Shown: positions 50,945-64,000, numbered from the stretch's first letter. The stretch is DNA of 64,000 nt from Terebella lapidaria (GCA_949152475.1 OX424560.1:434001-498000), one strand, 5' to 3'. Made by a program: numbers and translations. Notes: generated by a model from the sequence alone, not told the origin.

Positions 50945-53900
50945 TTAACTGATTACACAATTTTCACTCTGCGTGGCCTGGGAGCGCAAAAAATGTCATA
51001 ATTTGTTTGACTAGGTAACAGTTGAAGGTTCCCGACCTAATTCAATGTTCATTTGCCGTGTTTTGTGTGGTTAAGGAGAAAATTGTGGAATACACATAAA
51101 TCACATGGTCGGTCGGCATACAAAAATGTTCTAACTATCCTCAGCGGCTGAATTATGACTTGAATTACAATTTGTTTGCACAATATTAATGATACTGATG
51201 CATTTCAATAGCTGAGCCTTCTACAGGTGTCAGGGACTAGGAAATTTTGACCACCGGACCAGATCACAAGAATTGAGGTCGGCCCTATGCCGAGCTCACG
51301 CTTATCATAAGCAGCCCCCCTGACCCTGACGTCATTCTAGAGACACAAGGTTGCATGCAAATAATAACCCCTTGATATTCTTGACTTTCTAAATAAAATA
51401 TTAGTGGTTTGTTACGTTTCACATGGGTTCTATAGATAATATTCCGTTTTTAGTGTGATAAATTCACGGTTTTCTTTAATCTTACTTTACTAAATAATCC
51501 AAACTGCCATTGAATTATACCAACGATTGGGTCTTGATGCTAATTGCACTTATATTCTATACTCATCCTGAAATTTTCAAGGCTTTTGCATGAAAACTCA
51601 ATGAGTTTTCAACAATTTCAATTCTAAGAATTTGGCAGACTGGCAAATCCCAGCACATGTAGCATATGTATTAAATGGACTGAAACAGAGAATTGAATCG
51701 GGATATCAGGTTTATATTGCGTTTCACAATTACATACATATAAGACTACCTACTGACAAAATATAATTCATATATCTCAGAAACGCCTATATATTAACTG
51801 ATTACACAATTTTCACTCTGCGTGGCCTGGGAGCGCAAAAAATGTCATAATTTGTTTGACTAGGTAACAGTTGAAGGTTCCCGACCTAATTCAATGTTCA
51901 TTTGCCGTGTTTTGTGTGGTTAAGGAGAAAATTGTGGAATACACATAAATCACATGGTCGGTCGGCATACAAAAATGTTCTAACTATCCTCAGCGGCTAA
52001 ATTATGACTTGAATTACAATTTGTTTGCACAATATTAATGATACTGATGCATTTCAATAGCTGAGCCTTCTACAGGTGTCAGGGACTAGGAAATTTTGAC
52101 CACCGGACCAGATCACAAGAATTGAGGTCGGCCCTATGCCGAGCTCACGCTTATCATAAGCAGCCCCCCTGACCCTGACGTCATTCTAGAGACACAAGGT
52201 TGCATGCAAATAATAACCCCTTGATATTCTTGACTTTCTAAATAAAATATTAGTGGTTTGTTACGTTTCACATGGGTTCTATAGATAATTTTCCGTTTTT
52301 AGTGTGATAAATTCACGGTTTTCTTTAATCTTACTTTACTAAATAATCCAAACTGCCATTGAATTATACCAACGATTGGGTCTTGATGCTAATTGCACTT
52401 ATATTCTATACTCATCCTGAAATTTTCAAGGCTTTTGCATGAAAACTCAATGAGTTTTCAACAATTTCAATTCTAAGAATTTGGCAGACTGGCAAATCCC
52501 AGCACATGTAGCATATGTATTAAATGGACTGAAACAGAGAATTGAATCGGGATATCAGGTTTATATTGCGTTTCACAATTACATACATATAAGACTACCT
52601 ACTGACAAAATATAATTCATATATCTCAGAAACGCCTATATATTAAGGGCAGTGTACAGTAATTCGCTCAGCCAATCAGCGAGCGTTCACCTCACTTAGG
52701 CAATTTAAAGGGAAACTGTTGTTAAACATCGCCTCATACATTTTTTAGGCCAGACTTCTGGACGAGTGTATATTCACCTGAAAGAACGCAGTGCTGGGAT
52801 ATAATGACCCGGTTTTCAAGGCAGTATCTTGTTGGCGTTCTTCTCAGGAGCTGGGGAATCATAGGGGTTTTGCATGGGCATCAGTACCTATAATTTTGGG
52901 TATTTTCACCCCGGGTCCATTCAAGGCAGAATAGCGAAAAATCCCATGTGTCGTCAAATATATTCATGCTTACCACGCGATGCCCAATACGTTGAGGGAT
53001 AAAACTAGCATAATGGTTAGGCTGGGATTTTTTTTTAGGAAGGTGTTATGGACCGTCAAAGTAAGATCATTTAACATTGAGTTGAATGGCCAATATAATT
53101 AATATACAGTAGCCTTAACTGATTACACAATTTTCACTCTGCGTGGCCTGGGAGCGCAAAAAATGTCATAATTTGTTTGACTAGGTAACAGTTGAAGGTT
53201 CCCGACCTAATTCAATGTTCATTTGCCGTGTTTTGTGTGGTTAAGGAGAAAATTGTGGAATACACATAAATCACATGGTCGGTCGGCATACAAAAATGTT
53301 CTAACTATCCTCAGCGGCTGAATTATGACTTGAATTACAATTTGTTTGCACAATATTAATGATACTGATGCATTTCAATAGCTGAGCCTTCTACAGGTGT
53401 CAGGGACTAGGAAATTTTGACCACCGGACCAGATCACAAGAATTGAGGTCGGCCCTATGCCGAGCTCACGCTTATCATAAGCAGCCCCCCTGACCCTGAC
53501 GTCATTCTAGAGACACAAGGTTGCATGCAAATAATAACCCCTTGATATTCTTGACTTTCTAAATAAAATATTAGTGGTTTGTTACGTTTCACATGGGTTC
53601 TATAGATAATATTCCGTTTTTAGTGTGATAAATTCACGGTTTTCTTTAATCTTACTTTACTAAATAATCCAAACTGCCATTGAATTATACCAACGATTGG
53701 GTCTTGATGCTAATTGCACTTATATTCTATACTCATCCTGAAATTTTCAAGGCTTTTGCATGAAAACTCAATGAGTTTTCAACAATTTCAATTCTAAGAA
53801 TTTGGCAGACTGGCAAATCCCAGCACATGTAGCATATGTATTAAATGGACTGAAACAGAGAATTGAATCGGGATATCAGGTTTATATTGCGTTTCACAAT

Positions 53901-56900
53901 TACATACATATAAGACTACCTACTGACAAAATATAATTCATATATCTCAGAAACGCCTATATATTAACTGATTACACAATTTTCACTCTGCGTGGCCTGG
54001 GAGCGCAAAAAATGTCATAATTTGTTTGACTAGGTAACAGTTGAAGGTTCCCGACCTAATTCAATGTTCATTTGCCGTGTTTTGTGTGGTTAAGGAGAAA
54101 ATTGTGGAATACACATAAATCACATGGTCGGTCGGCATACAAAAATGTTCTAACTATCCTCAGCGGCTAAATTATGACTTGAATTACAATTTGTTTGCAC
54201 AATATTAATGATACTGATGCATTTCAATAGCTGAGCCTTCTACAGGTGTCAGGGACTAGGAAATTTTGACCACCGGACCAGATCACAAGAATTGAGGTCG
54301 GCCCTATGCCGAGCTCACGCTTATCATAAGCAGCCCCCCTGACCCTGACGTCATTCTAGAGACACAAGGTTGCATGCAAATAATAACCCCTTGATATTCT
54401 TGACTTTCTAAATAAAATATTAGTGGTTTGTTACGTTTCACATGGGTTCTATAGATAATTTTCCGTTTTTAGTGTGATAAATTCACGGTTTTCTTTAATC
54501 TTACTTTACTAAATAATCCAAACTGCCATTGAATTATACCAACGATTGGGTCTTGATGCTAATTGCACTTATATTCTATACTCATCCTGAAATTTTCAAG
54601 GCTTTTGCATGAAAACTCAATGAGTTTTCAACAATTTCAATTCTAAGAATTTGGCAGACTGGCAAATCCCAGCACATGTAGCATATGTATTAAATGGACT
54701 GAAACAGAGAATTGAATCGGGATATCAGGTTTATATTGCGTTTCACAATTACATACATATAAGACTACCTACTGACAAAATATAATTCATATATCTCAGA
54801 AACGCCTATATATTAAGGGCAGTGTACAGTAATTCGCTCAGCCAATCAGCGAGCGTTCACCTCACTTAGGCAATTTAAAGGGAAACTGTTGTTAAACATC
54901 GCCTCATACATTTTTTAGGCCAGACTTCTGGACGAGTGTATATTCACCTGAAAGAACGCAGTGCTGGGATATAATGACCCGGTTTTCAAGGCAGTATCTT
55001 GTTGGCGTTCTTCTCAGGAGCTGGGGAATCATAGGGGTTTTGCATGGGCATCAGTACCTATAATTTTGGGTATTTTCACCCCGGGTCCATTCAAGGCAGA
55101 ATAGCGAAAAATCCCATGTGTCTTCAAATATATTCATGCTTACCACGCGATGCCCAATACGTTGAGGGATAAAACTAGCATAGTGGTTAGGCTGGGATTT
55201 TTTTTTAGGAAGGTGTTATGGACCGTCAAAGTAAGATCATTTAATATTGAGTTGAATGGCCAATATAATTAATATACAGTAGCCTTAACTGATTACACAA
55301 TTTTCACTCTGCGTGGCCTGGGAGCGCAAAAAATGTCATAATTTGTTTGACTAGGTAACAGTTGAAGGTTCCCGACCTAATTCAATGTTCATTTGCCGTG
55401 TTTTGTGTGGTTAAGGAGAAAATTGTGGAATACACATAAATCACATGGTCGGTCGGCATACAAAAATGTTCTAACTATCCTCAGCGGCTAAATTATGACT
55501 TGAATTACAATTTGTTTGCACAGTATTAATGATACTGATGCATTTCAATAGCTGAGCCTTCTACAGGTGTCAGGGACTAGGAAATTTTGACCACCTGACC
55601 AGATCACAAGAATTGAGGTCGGCCCTATGCCGAGCTCACGCTTATCATAAGCAGCCCCCCTGACCCTGACGTCATTCTAGAGACACAAGGTTGCATGCAA
55701 ATAATAACCCCTTGATATTCTTGACTTTCTAAATAAAATATTAGTGGTTTGTTACGTTTCACATGGGTTCTATAGATAATTTTCCGTTTTTAGTGTGATA
55801 AATTCACGGTTTTCTTTAATCTTACTTTACTAAATAATCCAAACTGCCATTGAATTATACCAACGATTGGGTCTTGATGCTAATTGCACTTATATTCTAT
55901 ACTCATCCTGAAATTTTCAAGGCTTTTGCATGAAAACTCAATGAGTTTTCAACAATTTCAATTCTAAGAATTTGGCAGACTGGCAAATCCCAGCACATGT
56001 AGCATATGTATTAAATGGACTGAAACAGAGAATTGAATCGGGATATCAGGTTTATATTGCGTTTCACAATTACATACATATAAGACTACCTACTGACAAA
56101 ATATAATTCATATATCTCAGAAACGCCTATATATTAACTGATTACACAATTTTCACTCTGCGTGGCCTGGGAGCGCAAAAAATGTCATAATTTGTTTGAC
56201 TAGGTAACAGTTGAAGGTTCCCGACCTAATTCAATGTTCATTTGCCGTGTTTTGTGTGGTTAAGGAGAAAATTGTGGAATACACATAAATCACATGGTCG
56301 GTCGGCATACAAAAATGTTCTAACTATCCTCAGCGGCTAAATTATGACTTGAATTACAATTTGTTTGCACAGTATTAATGATACTGATGCATTTCAATAG
56401 CTGAGCCTTCTACAGGTGTCAGGGACTAGGAAATTTTGACCACCTGACCAGATCACAAGAATTGAGGTCGGCCCTATGCCGAGCTCACGCTTATCATAAG
56501 CAGCCCCCCTGACCCTGACGTCATTCTAGAGACACAAGGTTGCATGCAAATAATAACCCCTTGATATTCTTGACTTTCTAAATAAAATATTAGTGGTTTG
56601 TTACGTTTCACATGGGTTCTATAGATAATTTTCCGTTTTTAGTGTGATAAATTCACGGTTTTCTTTAATCTTACTTTACTAAATAATCCAAACTGCCATT
56701 GAATTATACCAACGATTGGGTCTTGATGCTAATTGCACTTATATTCTATACTCATCCTGAAATTTTCAAGGCTTTTGCATGAAAACTCAATGAGTTTTCA
56801 ACAATTTCAATTCTAAGAATTTGGCAGACTGGCAAATCCCAGCACATGTAGCATATGTATTAAATGGACTGAAACAGAGAATTGAATCGGGATATCAGGT

Positions 56901-57454
56901 TTATATTGCGTTTCACAATTACATACATATAAGACTACCTACTGACAAAATATAATTCATATATCTCAGAAACGCCTATATATTAAGGGCAGTGTACAGT
57001 AATTCGCTCAGCCAATCAGCGAGCGTTCACCTCACTTAGGCAATTTAAAGGGAAACTGTTGTTAAACATCGCCTCATACATTTTTTAGGCCAGACTTCTG
57101 GACGAGTGTATATTCACCTGAAAGAACGCAGTGCTGGGATATAATGACCCGGTTTTCAAGGCAGTATCTTGTTGGCGTTCTTCTCAGGAGCTGGGGAATC
57201 ATAGGGGTTTTGCATGGGCATCAGTACCTATAATTTTGGGTATTTTCACCCCGGGTCCATTCAAGGCAGAATAGCGAAAAATCCCATGTGTCGTCAAATA
57301 TATTCATGCTTACCACGCGATGCCCAATACGTTGAGGGATAAAACTAGCATAGTGGTTAGGCTGGGATTTTTTTTTAAGAAGGTGTTATGGACCGTCAAA
57401 GTAAGATCATTTAACATTGAGTTGAATGGCCAATATAATTAATATACAGTAGCC
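50478..57454. repeat. A-B-B tandem array: 849-bp satellite with an embedded 468-bp TTAA MITE
   Basis: Order: A1 50478-50944, B1 50945, B2 51794, A2 52647-53114, B3 53115, B4 53964, A3 54817-55284, B5 55285, B6 56134, A4 56987-57454. The A-to-A period is 2,169-2,170 bp. B monomers are 849 bp, beginning TTAACTGATTACAC and ending CCTATATA. Inside the array every A is flanked by TTAA; the outside ends are TGAA on both sides. B1 and B3 share variants not found in B2 and B4, so the whole unit was duplicated after B had doubled. Non-coding. Confidence 0.93.
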
Positions 57455-57518
57455 TGAAGCTCAAGGGTCCCCTGAACGAAATGACACCCCTCGCGGAGAG
57501 TCCTGGGGGGGGGGGGGT

Positions 57519-57545
57519 GCACGGTGGACCCCCTGGGCTCATGGA
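57519..57545. repeat. 27-bp direct repeat, first copy (second at 60221-60247)
   Basis: A 27-base identical segment beginning GCACGGTGGACCCC and ending CTCATGGA occurs at 57519-57545 and 60221-60247. The second copy stands exactly at the left border of the duplicated block (60248 on corresponds to 48525 on). A poly-G run precedes the first copy. Confidence 0.9.
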
Positions 57546-57714
57546 CTATTTATAATTTATATTTTCAAATTTAATATCTCAACAACAAGCAACAGCAGAT
57601 ACATGAAACTTTACAATTTTGAGCGTCATTATGCCATCTAGCACCAACAATGTTCAGCATCGCGTGTGACCTCCCCTGGCTGCTTTTAGCGCCATCACAC
57701 GGCGGGGCATACCC

Positions 57715-58720
57715 TCAGACAGGGTCCTCAAGGTGTTCAGGGGTATATTGGCCCGTGTCCATCCCAGCCTGTCGCAATTCATCCACACTGGTTGGTTGTC
57801 GAACCAGGTTGTTGATCCGAAGGGTTACTTCAGCCCATAGGTTTTCTATGTGGTTCATATCTGGTGAACACGCTGGCCATGGCACGTGCTCAACCCCCTG
57901 ATATTGAAGGAAAGTGACCACTGTACGAGCCCTGTGTGGAGAAGCATTGTCATCCTGGTACAAAAATTGTCTTGAAATGCCGCTCGAGCGAATGGCGACA
58001 TTGTTTGGTCTAGGATGCGTATGTACTGGTGTTGATCCAGATTGCCGACCAGAATCACAAGGTCACTTTTTCCACATGCGTGGATAGCTCCCCATATGAT
58101 TATCCCACCGCCTCTAGTCTGTAGTCTGGGTAGTATGCAGGTTTCTTCAACTCGTCTGCGAACTAGGATGCGTCCATCATGGCGGCACACCTCAAATCTC
58201 GCCTCGTCACTAAATATGACATGATTCCAGTGATGTGGTCTCAAAAGGCGGTGATCCCTGGCCCACTGCAGACGTCGCTCGTGACATGTCTTTGACTCAG
58301 CAGGGGTTTCCTTACTGGCCTCCTGGCACGATACCCAGCTCGAACCAATCGGCTGTTAACTAGTGTTCTGGGTGGTACGGCCACCAATACACAGGCGAAT
58401 CAACAAACGGTCCTGTCTTCTTGTTGTCTTTATAGGACATTCTGGGCGAGATCTAGGAGTAGGCACACTTGTCTCGGCGTCCCTCTTCAGGATCTTGCTG
58501 ACCTCCCTTCGTGTGATGTTGTTTTGCCTCGCTATCTGTATCTGTGTCTCGCTATCTATGTCTGTTTTAGCCTATTACGTCGCAAGGCAACCACTCCGTG
58601 ACAATCAGCCGCAATTGATTGACGCACCATTACTTCAGGAACTGTGTTTAAAATTTCGTAGCTCTAAGTCTAGGCGATCCTGGGATATGCGAATAAATTT
58701 GACCAGCCCACATAATTTAT
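57715..58720 (-). pseudogene. Decayed Tc1/mariner transposase
   Basis: On the - strand three frames carry the pieces in order: NNITRREVSKILKRD (DNA-binding part, about 58530-58480), HWNHVIFSDEARFEV with the first catalytic Asp (about 58230), GGGIIIWGAIHACGKSDL, then QDDNASPHRARTV with the second Asp (about 57955) and SPDMNHIENLWAEV with the third acidic residue, a Glu (about 57860). Spacing fits the DD34-35E type. At least three frameshifts or stops separate them, so it is inactive. Terminal inverted repeats were not found. Confidence 0.88.
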
Positions 58721-59240
58721 AGCAGAACAAAATTCACCCCATATCGCAGTTGTCAGTCCCGTGATGTCAATTGGCACGATAATCGCCTGATCGGCAGGTG
58801 ACATGCTTGGCTGAACATCAGATCATGTAACAACTTCATGGTGCTTATCAATTTGAATCAATGACATAATATTTCATCAGTTTACCCACCCAATCCATAT
58901 ATTCCGTATTAAATGTCAAGCCTGTATAAGGAACGATATATGCTGAATATTCTCATGACCTTGAACTTGACCAAATGACTAATATCTCGCTCGGCTTTAC
59001 AGCTTACAAATCAACTGTGAACATATAGGAAATGATATATAGGCCTACTATTATGCTGAATAGTGTCATGACCTTGATTTTGACATTTGACCTGATTTTT
59101 TTCAAGATCATCTAGGACAAAATGGCTAATATCTGGTTTATTATCGACTTCACAACTGGAGAATCAATTGTGGACATACAGGAAATAATAGATTATTGAA
59201 TACTCTGATGATTATTTTAACTTCACAAACTCTAACACAT
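58720..59240. repeat. Diverged 134-bp monomers
   Basis: Contains degraded core monomers of the pearl-like family ('ggaaatgatatat', 'gctgaatattctcatgacc') from about 58920 to 59200. Nothing else recognised. Confidence 0.6.
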
Positions 59241-60220
59241 ATGTTTAAGTACAAAGTTCGCACAATTAGGGTAAAAGATATACATATATGCAATTTTGTG
59301 CTTATCATTGATCAACTTCGGTCTTGTCGCGATTGTGTTTATTGCCAAAGTCAACATATTCTTGAGCAATTAAGGCATAGGAGACATTGTTAGTTCTACC
59401 ACTGATGTTTTTGAGTACCAGTAGCATGTATTGGAGCACATAATTGGTGATAATGACCACACATTTGTTTAAAATATTAAAGTTTCATGAACAAAATATG
59501 AAAAAAATATGCAATTATGATGGACGCCGTCTTGGATTTCATGCTGAAGCGCTATGCTAAAGTTGTTGAGAACAATTTCATTGCATTCCCTGACCTCTAA
59601 AACGTAAGTGTAGGTACCAAGTTTGTGTCTCTAGCACAATTAGTAGCAAAAATTTATGCAGTTTTGTTTATTCTTGATTAAATTCGGTTTTGTCGCAATT
59701 GTGTTTATTGCCAATTCAAGGTATTTTTTAGCATTTAAGGCATTGAGAACATTGTTATCATTGCCACTGATGTTATCAAGTACCAATAGCATGTATTGAG
59801 GCACAAAATTGTTGATAATCGCCACATATTACCTTAAAATATTAAAGTTTTAGGAAAAAATATGACAAAATATGCGATTCTGATGGTCGCCATCTTGGAT
59901 TTCATGCAGAAGGGGTATGCTGAAGTAGTTGAAAATATTTTTATTGCATTCCTTGCCGTCTAAAACATATGTTTAGGTACTAACTTTGTGTCTCTAGCAC
60001 AATTAGGGGCAAAGATATATACAACTTTGTGTTTATTGTTGATCGAATTCGGTTTCGCCGCGATTGTGTTTATTACCAAACTCAACACATTTTTCAGCAA
60101 TTAGAGCATTGGGGACATTGTTATTTTTGCCACTGATGTGATCAAGTACCAATAGCATGTATTAGGGCACATAATTGTCAATTATGGCCACACAGTTCCT
60201 CAAAATATAAAAGTTTTGGA
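59240..60220. repeat. About 364-bp tandem repeat, roughly three units
   Basis: Units carry 'cattgagaacattgttatc', 'taccaatagcatgtattg', 'gtcgccatcttggatttcat' and 'attgcattcc.tg.c.tctaaaac'; equivalent points at 59580 and 59944 give the period. Single units occur at 50080-50450 and 61790-62190. A short open frame in it is not convincing as a gene. Confidence 0.75.
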
Positions 60221-60247
60221 GCACGGTGGACCCCCTGGGCTCATGGA

Positions 60248-63200
60248 TATGTTCACAATTGATTCCTAAGCTGTAAAGTCGATAATAAGCGAGATATTAG
60301 CAATTTTGTCCTGTGACCTTGGAAATGAGGTCAAAGGTCAAATTCAAGGTCATGAGAATATTCAGCATATATCATTTCCTATATGTTCACAATTGATTCC
60401 TAAGCTGTAAAGTCGATAATAAGCGAGATATTAGCCATTTTGTTATGTGACCTTGAAAATGAGGTCAAAGGTCAAATTCAAGGTCACGAGAATATTCAGC
60501 ATATATCATTTCCTATATGTTCACAATTGATTCCTAAGCTGTAAAGTCGATAATAAGCGAGATTTTAGTCATTTTGTCCTGTGACCTTGAAAATGAAGTC
60601 AAAGGTCAAATTCAAGGTCACGAGAATATTCAGCATATATCATTTCCTATATGTCCACAATTCATTCCTAGTCTCTAATTTCAATATTAAGTGAGATATT
60701 AGGCTTAATGTGTCCCATTATAAAGCATAGGAAAATTTAACATGGGAAAGTCACATTTGGGCCGAGTTTGGGCCCAAAATGGCCCACTTCAAGCGATTCA
60801 AGGGCAACGAAATTTATACATGTCACAGGGGTACATATGAGGAGTGTTATGCATCAATAAAAAAAAAGTTCCTGAACAAATTTTGAGAAAACGACCGCCA
60901 AAGTCCAAAATTGGCCATTTTTCGATGAAAACGGCCGCCATTTTGAAAAAAATGCGAAAATGAAAAAACTAAAAAATACCTCCCTCTCGAAATATTTTTA
61001 GGCATTTTTGTGCGAAATTTCAGAAAAATTCGATCGTAAACTTTAAAGATAAAATTGTTGACGGACGACGACGACGACGGACGACGGACGACGACGCCGG
61101 ACGCATCGCCATGCCAATAGGTTACGGACCATTGGGTCGGTAACCTAAAAAGGGAAAAGGGAATAGTGGAGGCGGCAAACCATATGGTAATAACCATAGC
61201 AAGTAACAGTAGCTTCCTAAACATACAGATGGAAACAATATGGAAACTACTGGAAACATTAAACATTCGGTGCAGAAGCATGGGTCCAGAACATAAGAGG
61301 CTCAAGAGAATCTTATAAAAACACCACATCCAACACCCCCGGAAATAATATCAATGAAAACAGGCATCAGAAGACAGAAGCACAAAGAGCAAAAAAAAAG
61401 ATCATGTATTACCATAAGCTAATCCGAACAGAAGAGGAGTCCCGAAACAAGACGACTTCTACCACAACCACAACATTTTCTATGGTACAAGCTCCCACAG
61501 ACAGCCCTCAACGAAGTAGGAATAACACAAGACGACATACATCACCTTACAAAATACAGTCTAAAAATTAGCCCAAGGGCTAGGAAATTAAGGTTACTGC
61601 ACAATATATATTTTATATTTTAGATATTAGCCATTTTGTTCAGTGATATTGAAAATGATGTCACTGGTCAAATTCAAGGTCACGAGAATATTCAGCATAT
61701 ATCATTTCCTATATGTTCATAATTGATTGCTGAGCTGTAAATTCAATGATAAGTGAGATATTAGCAATTTTTTTCTGCCAATTCAAGGTATTTTTTAGCA
61801 TTTAAGGCATTGAGAACATTGTTATCATTGCCACTGATGTTATCAAGTACCAATAGCATGTATTGAGGCACAAAATTGTTGATAATCGCTACATATTTCC
61901 TTAAAATATTAAAGTTTTAGGAAAAAATATGACAAAATATGCGATTCTGATGGTCGCCATCTTGGATTTCATGCAGAAGGGGTGTGCTGAAGTAGTTGAA
62001 AATATTTTTATTGCATTCCTTGACCTCTAAAACATATGTTAAGGTACCAAATTCGTGTCTCTAGCACAATTAGGGGCAAAGAAAAATACAAATTTGTGTT
62101 TCAAGAAATGTCTTGGTTTTGATGGCGGCCATTTTGAAAAGCCGCCATATTGGATAGTTCATCCCAGGATATCGAGTGTTAACAAGTGGATTCTGAAGGG
62201 CAGTGTACAGTAATTCGCTCAGCCAATCAGCGAGCGTTCACCTCACTTAGGCAATTTAAAGGGAAACTGTTGTTAAACATCGCCTCATACATTTTTTAGG
62301 CCAGACTTCTGGACGAGTGTATATTCACCTGAAAGAACGCAGTGCTGGGATATAATGACCCGGTTTTCAAGGCAGTATCTTGTTGGCGTTCTTCTCAGGA
62401 GCTGGGGAATCATAGGGGTTTTGCATGGGCATCAGTACCTATAATTTTGAGTATTTTCACCCCGGGTCCATTCAAGGCAGAATAGCGAAAAATCCCATGT
62501 GTCGTCAAATATATTCATGCTTACCACGCGATGCCCAATACGTTGAGGGATAAAACTAGCATAGTGGTTAGGCTGGGATTTTTTTTTAGGAAGGTGTTAT
62601 GGACCGTCAAAGTAATATCATTTAACATTGAGTTGAATGGCCAATATAATTAATATACAGTAGCCTTAACTGATTACACAATTTTCACTCTGCGTGGCCT
62701 GGGAGCGCAAAAAATGTCATAATTTGTTTGACTAGGTAACAGTTGAAGGTTCCCGACCTAATTCAATGTTCATTTGCCGTGTTTTGTGTGGTTAAGGAGA
62801 AAATTGTGGAATACACATAAATCACATGGTCGGTCGGCATACAAAAATGTTCTAACTATCCTCAGCGGCTAAATTATGACTTGAATTACAATTTGTTTGC
62901 ACAATATTAATGATACTGATGCATTTCAATAGCTGAGCCTTCTACAGGTGTCAGGGACTAGGAAATTTTGACCACCGGACCAGATCACAAGAATTGAGGT
63001 CGGCCCTATGCCGAGCTCACGCTTATCATAAGCAGACCCCTGACCCTGACGTCATTCTAGAGACACAAGGTTGCATGCAAATAATAACCCCTTGATATTC
63101 TTGACTTTCTAAATAAAATATTAGTGGTTTGTTACGTTTCACATGGGTTCTATAGATAATTTTCCGTTTTTAGTGTGATAAATTCACGGTTTTCTTTAAT

Positions 63201-63517
63201 CTTACTTTACTAAATAATCCAAACTGCCATTGAATTATACCAACGATTGGGTCTTGATGCTAATTGCACTTATATTCTATACTCATCCTGAAATTTTCAA
63301 GGCTTTTGCATGAAAACTCAATGAGTTTTCAACAATTTCAATTCTAAGAATTTGGCAGACTGGCAAATCCCAGCACATGTAGCATATGTATTAAATGGAC
63401 TGAAACAGAGAATTGAATCGGGATATCAGGTTTATATTGCGTTTCACAATTACATACATATAAGACTACCTACTGACAAAATATAATTCATATATCTCAG
63501 AAACGCCTACATATTAA
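60248..63517. repeat. Segmental duplication of 48525-50944 continuing into the A/B array
   Basis: From 60248 the sequence follows 48525 onward nearly base for base: core monomers, terminal module, ACGACGG microsatellite, LINE-like remnant and truncated element, up to TGAA and A5 (62198-62665), B7 (62666-63517). The offset is constant at 11,720-11,722 bp. Differences are few single bases, so the duplication is recent or an assembly effect. Confidence 0.93.
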
Positions 63518-64000
63518 GGGCAGTGTACAGTAATTCGCTCAGCCAATCAGCGAGCGTTCACCTCACTTAGGCAATTTAAAGGGAAACTGTTGTTAAACAT
63601 CGCCTCATACATTTTTTAGGCCAGACTTCTGGACGAGTGTATATTCACCTGAAAGAACGCAGTGCTGGGATATAATGACCCGGTTTTCAAGGCAGTATCT
63701 TGTTGGCGTTCTTCTCAGGAGCTGGGGAATCATAGGGGTTTTGCATGGGCATCAGTACCTATAATTTTGGGTATTTTCACCCCGGGTCCATTCAAGGCAG
63801 AATAGCGAAAAATCCCATGTGTCTTCAAATATATTCATGCTTACCACGCGATGCCCAATACGTTGAGGGATAAAACTAGCATAGTGGTTAGGCTGGGATT
63901 TTTTTTTAGGAAGGTGTTATGGACCGTCAAAGTAAGATCATTTAATATTGAGTTGAATGGCCAATATAATTAATATACAGTAGCCTTAACTGATTACACA
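62198..64000. repeat. Second A-B array, running off the window
   Basis: A5 62198-62665, one B monomer 62666-63517, A6 63518-63985, then the start of another B at the window edge. The A-to-A distance is 1,320 bp, i.e. one B instead of two. A6 shares the variants 'gtgtcttcaaatat' and 'catttaatattgag' with A3 of the first array. Confidence 0.92.

Noticed and set aside
50945..52646. B block as a piggyBac element because it is bounded by TTAA
   Set aside because: B has no terminal inverted repeats (start CTGATTAC, end CGCCTATA) and is tandem with one TTAA per monomer; it behaves as a satellite, while A has the inverted ends.

Overview
The window is a piece of an animal nuclear genome: genes are split by GT-AG (and some GC-AG) introns, and about two thirds of the sequence is repeats. 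The proteins are bilaterian. The tandem-repeat elements with ACGG-rich ends resemble bivalve 'pearl'/HINE elements, whereas intron minisatellites tied to splice sites remind me of amphioxus 'mirage' minisatellites (recollection, not checked). I would call it a marine invertebrate, amphioxus or mollusc, without deciding.

Three cellular genes can be rebuilt exon by exon with consistent phases. (1) + strand, about 2.8-7.8 kb: a LAGE3/PCC1 subunit of the KEOPS tRNA-modification complex. (2) - strand, 24353 to 9274: a complete 26-exon HECW-type (NEDL) HECT E3 ubiquitin ligase, 1,937 codons plus stop, with HECW_N, C2, WW1, helix box, WW2 and HECT domains. (3) - strand, 38366 to 30957: BARD1, with RING, ankyrin and two BRCT repeats; only the first exon is missing. 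LAGE3 and HECW converge tail to tail, with poly(A) signals about 35 bp apart. BARD1 lies upstream of HECW on the same strand.

The rest is mobile and satellite DNA. 0-2.8 kb: LINE remnant, tRNA-like GC-rich repeat and one A-MITE copy. 4-7.6 kb: 82-bp satellite inside the LAGE3 intron. 9.4-14.3 kb: four different minisatellites inside HECW introns. 15.3-17.3, 32.8-37.0 and 46.2-49.4 kb: large elements built from about 134-bp monomers. 24.4-30.9 kb: MITEs, a foldback element and a 143-bp-type satellite. 38.5-46 kb: LINE pieces, hAT MITE, tiny palindromic elements and the satellite again in inverse orientation. 50.5-57.5 and 62.2-64 kb: an A-B-B tandem array in which a TTAA-type MITE is embedded in an 849-bp satellite. 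57.7-58.7 kb: a decayed Tc1/mariner transposase.

The most striking theme is that repeats are anchored on exon-intron junctions. The LAGE3 intron and HECW intron 24 start with arrays whose unit copies the 5' splice site. The last HECW intron ends with an array whose unit copies the 3' splice site. In another HECW intron the 8-bp target-site duplication of a hAT MITE is itself the splice donor. A second theme is a pair of tiny perfect palindromes, each bounded by a 9-bp target duplication, which look like a minimal foldback transposon family.
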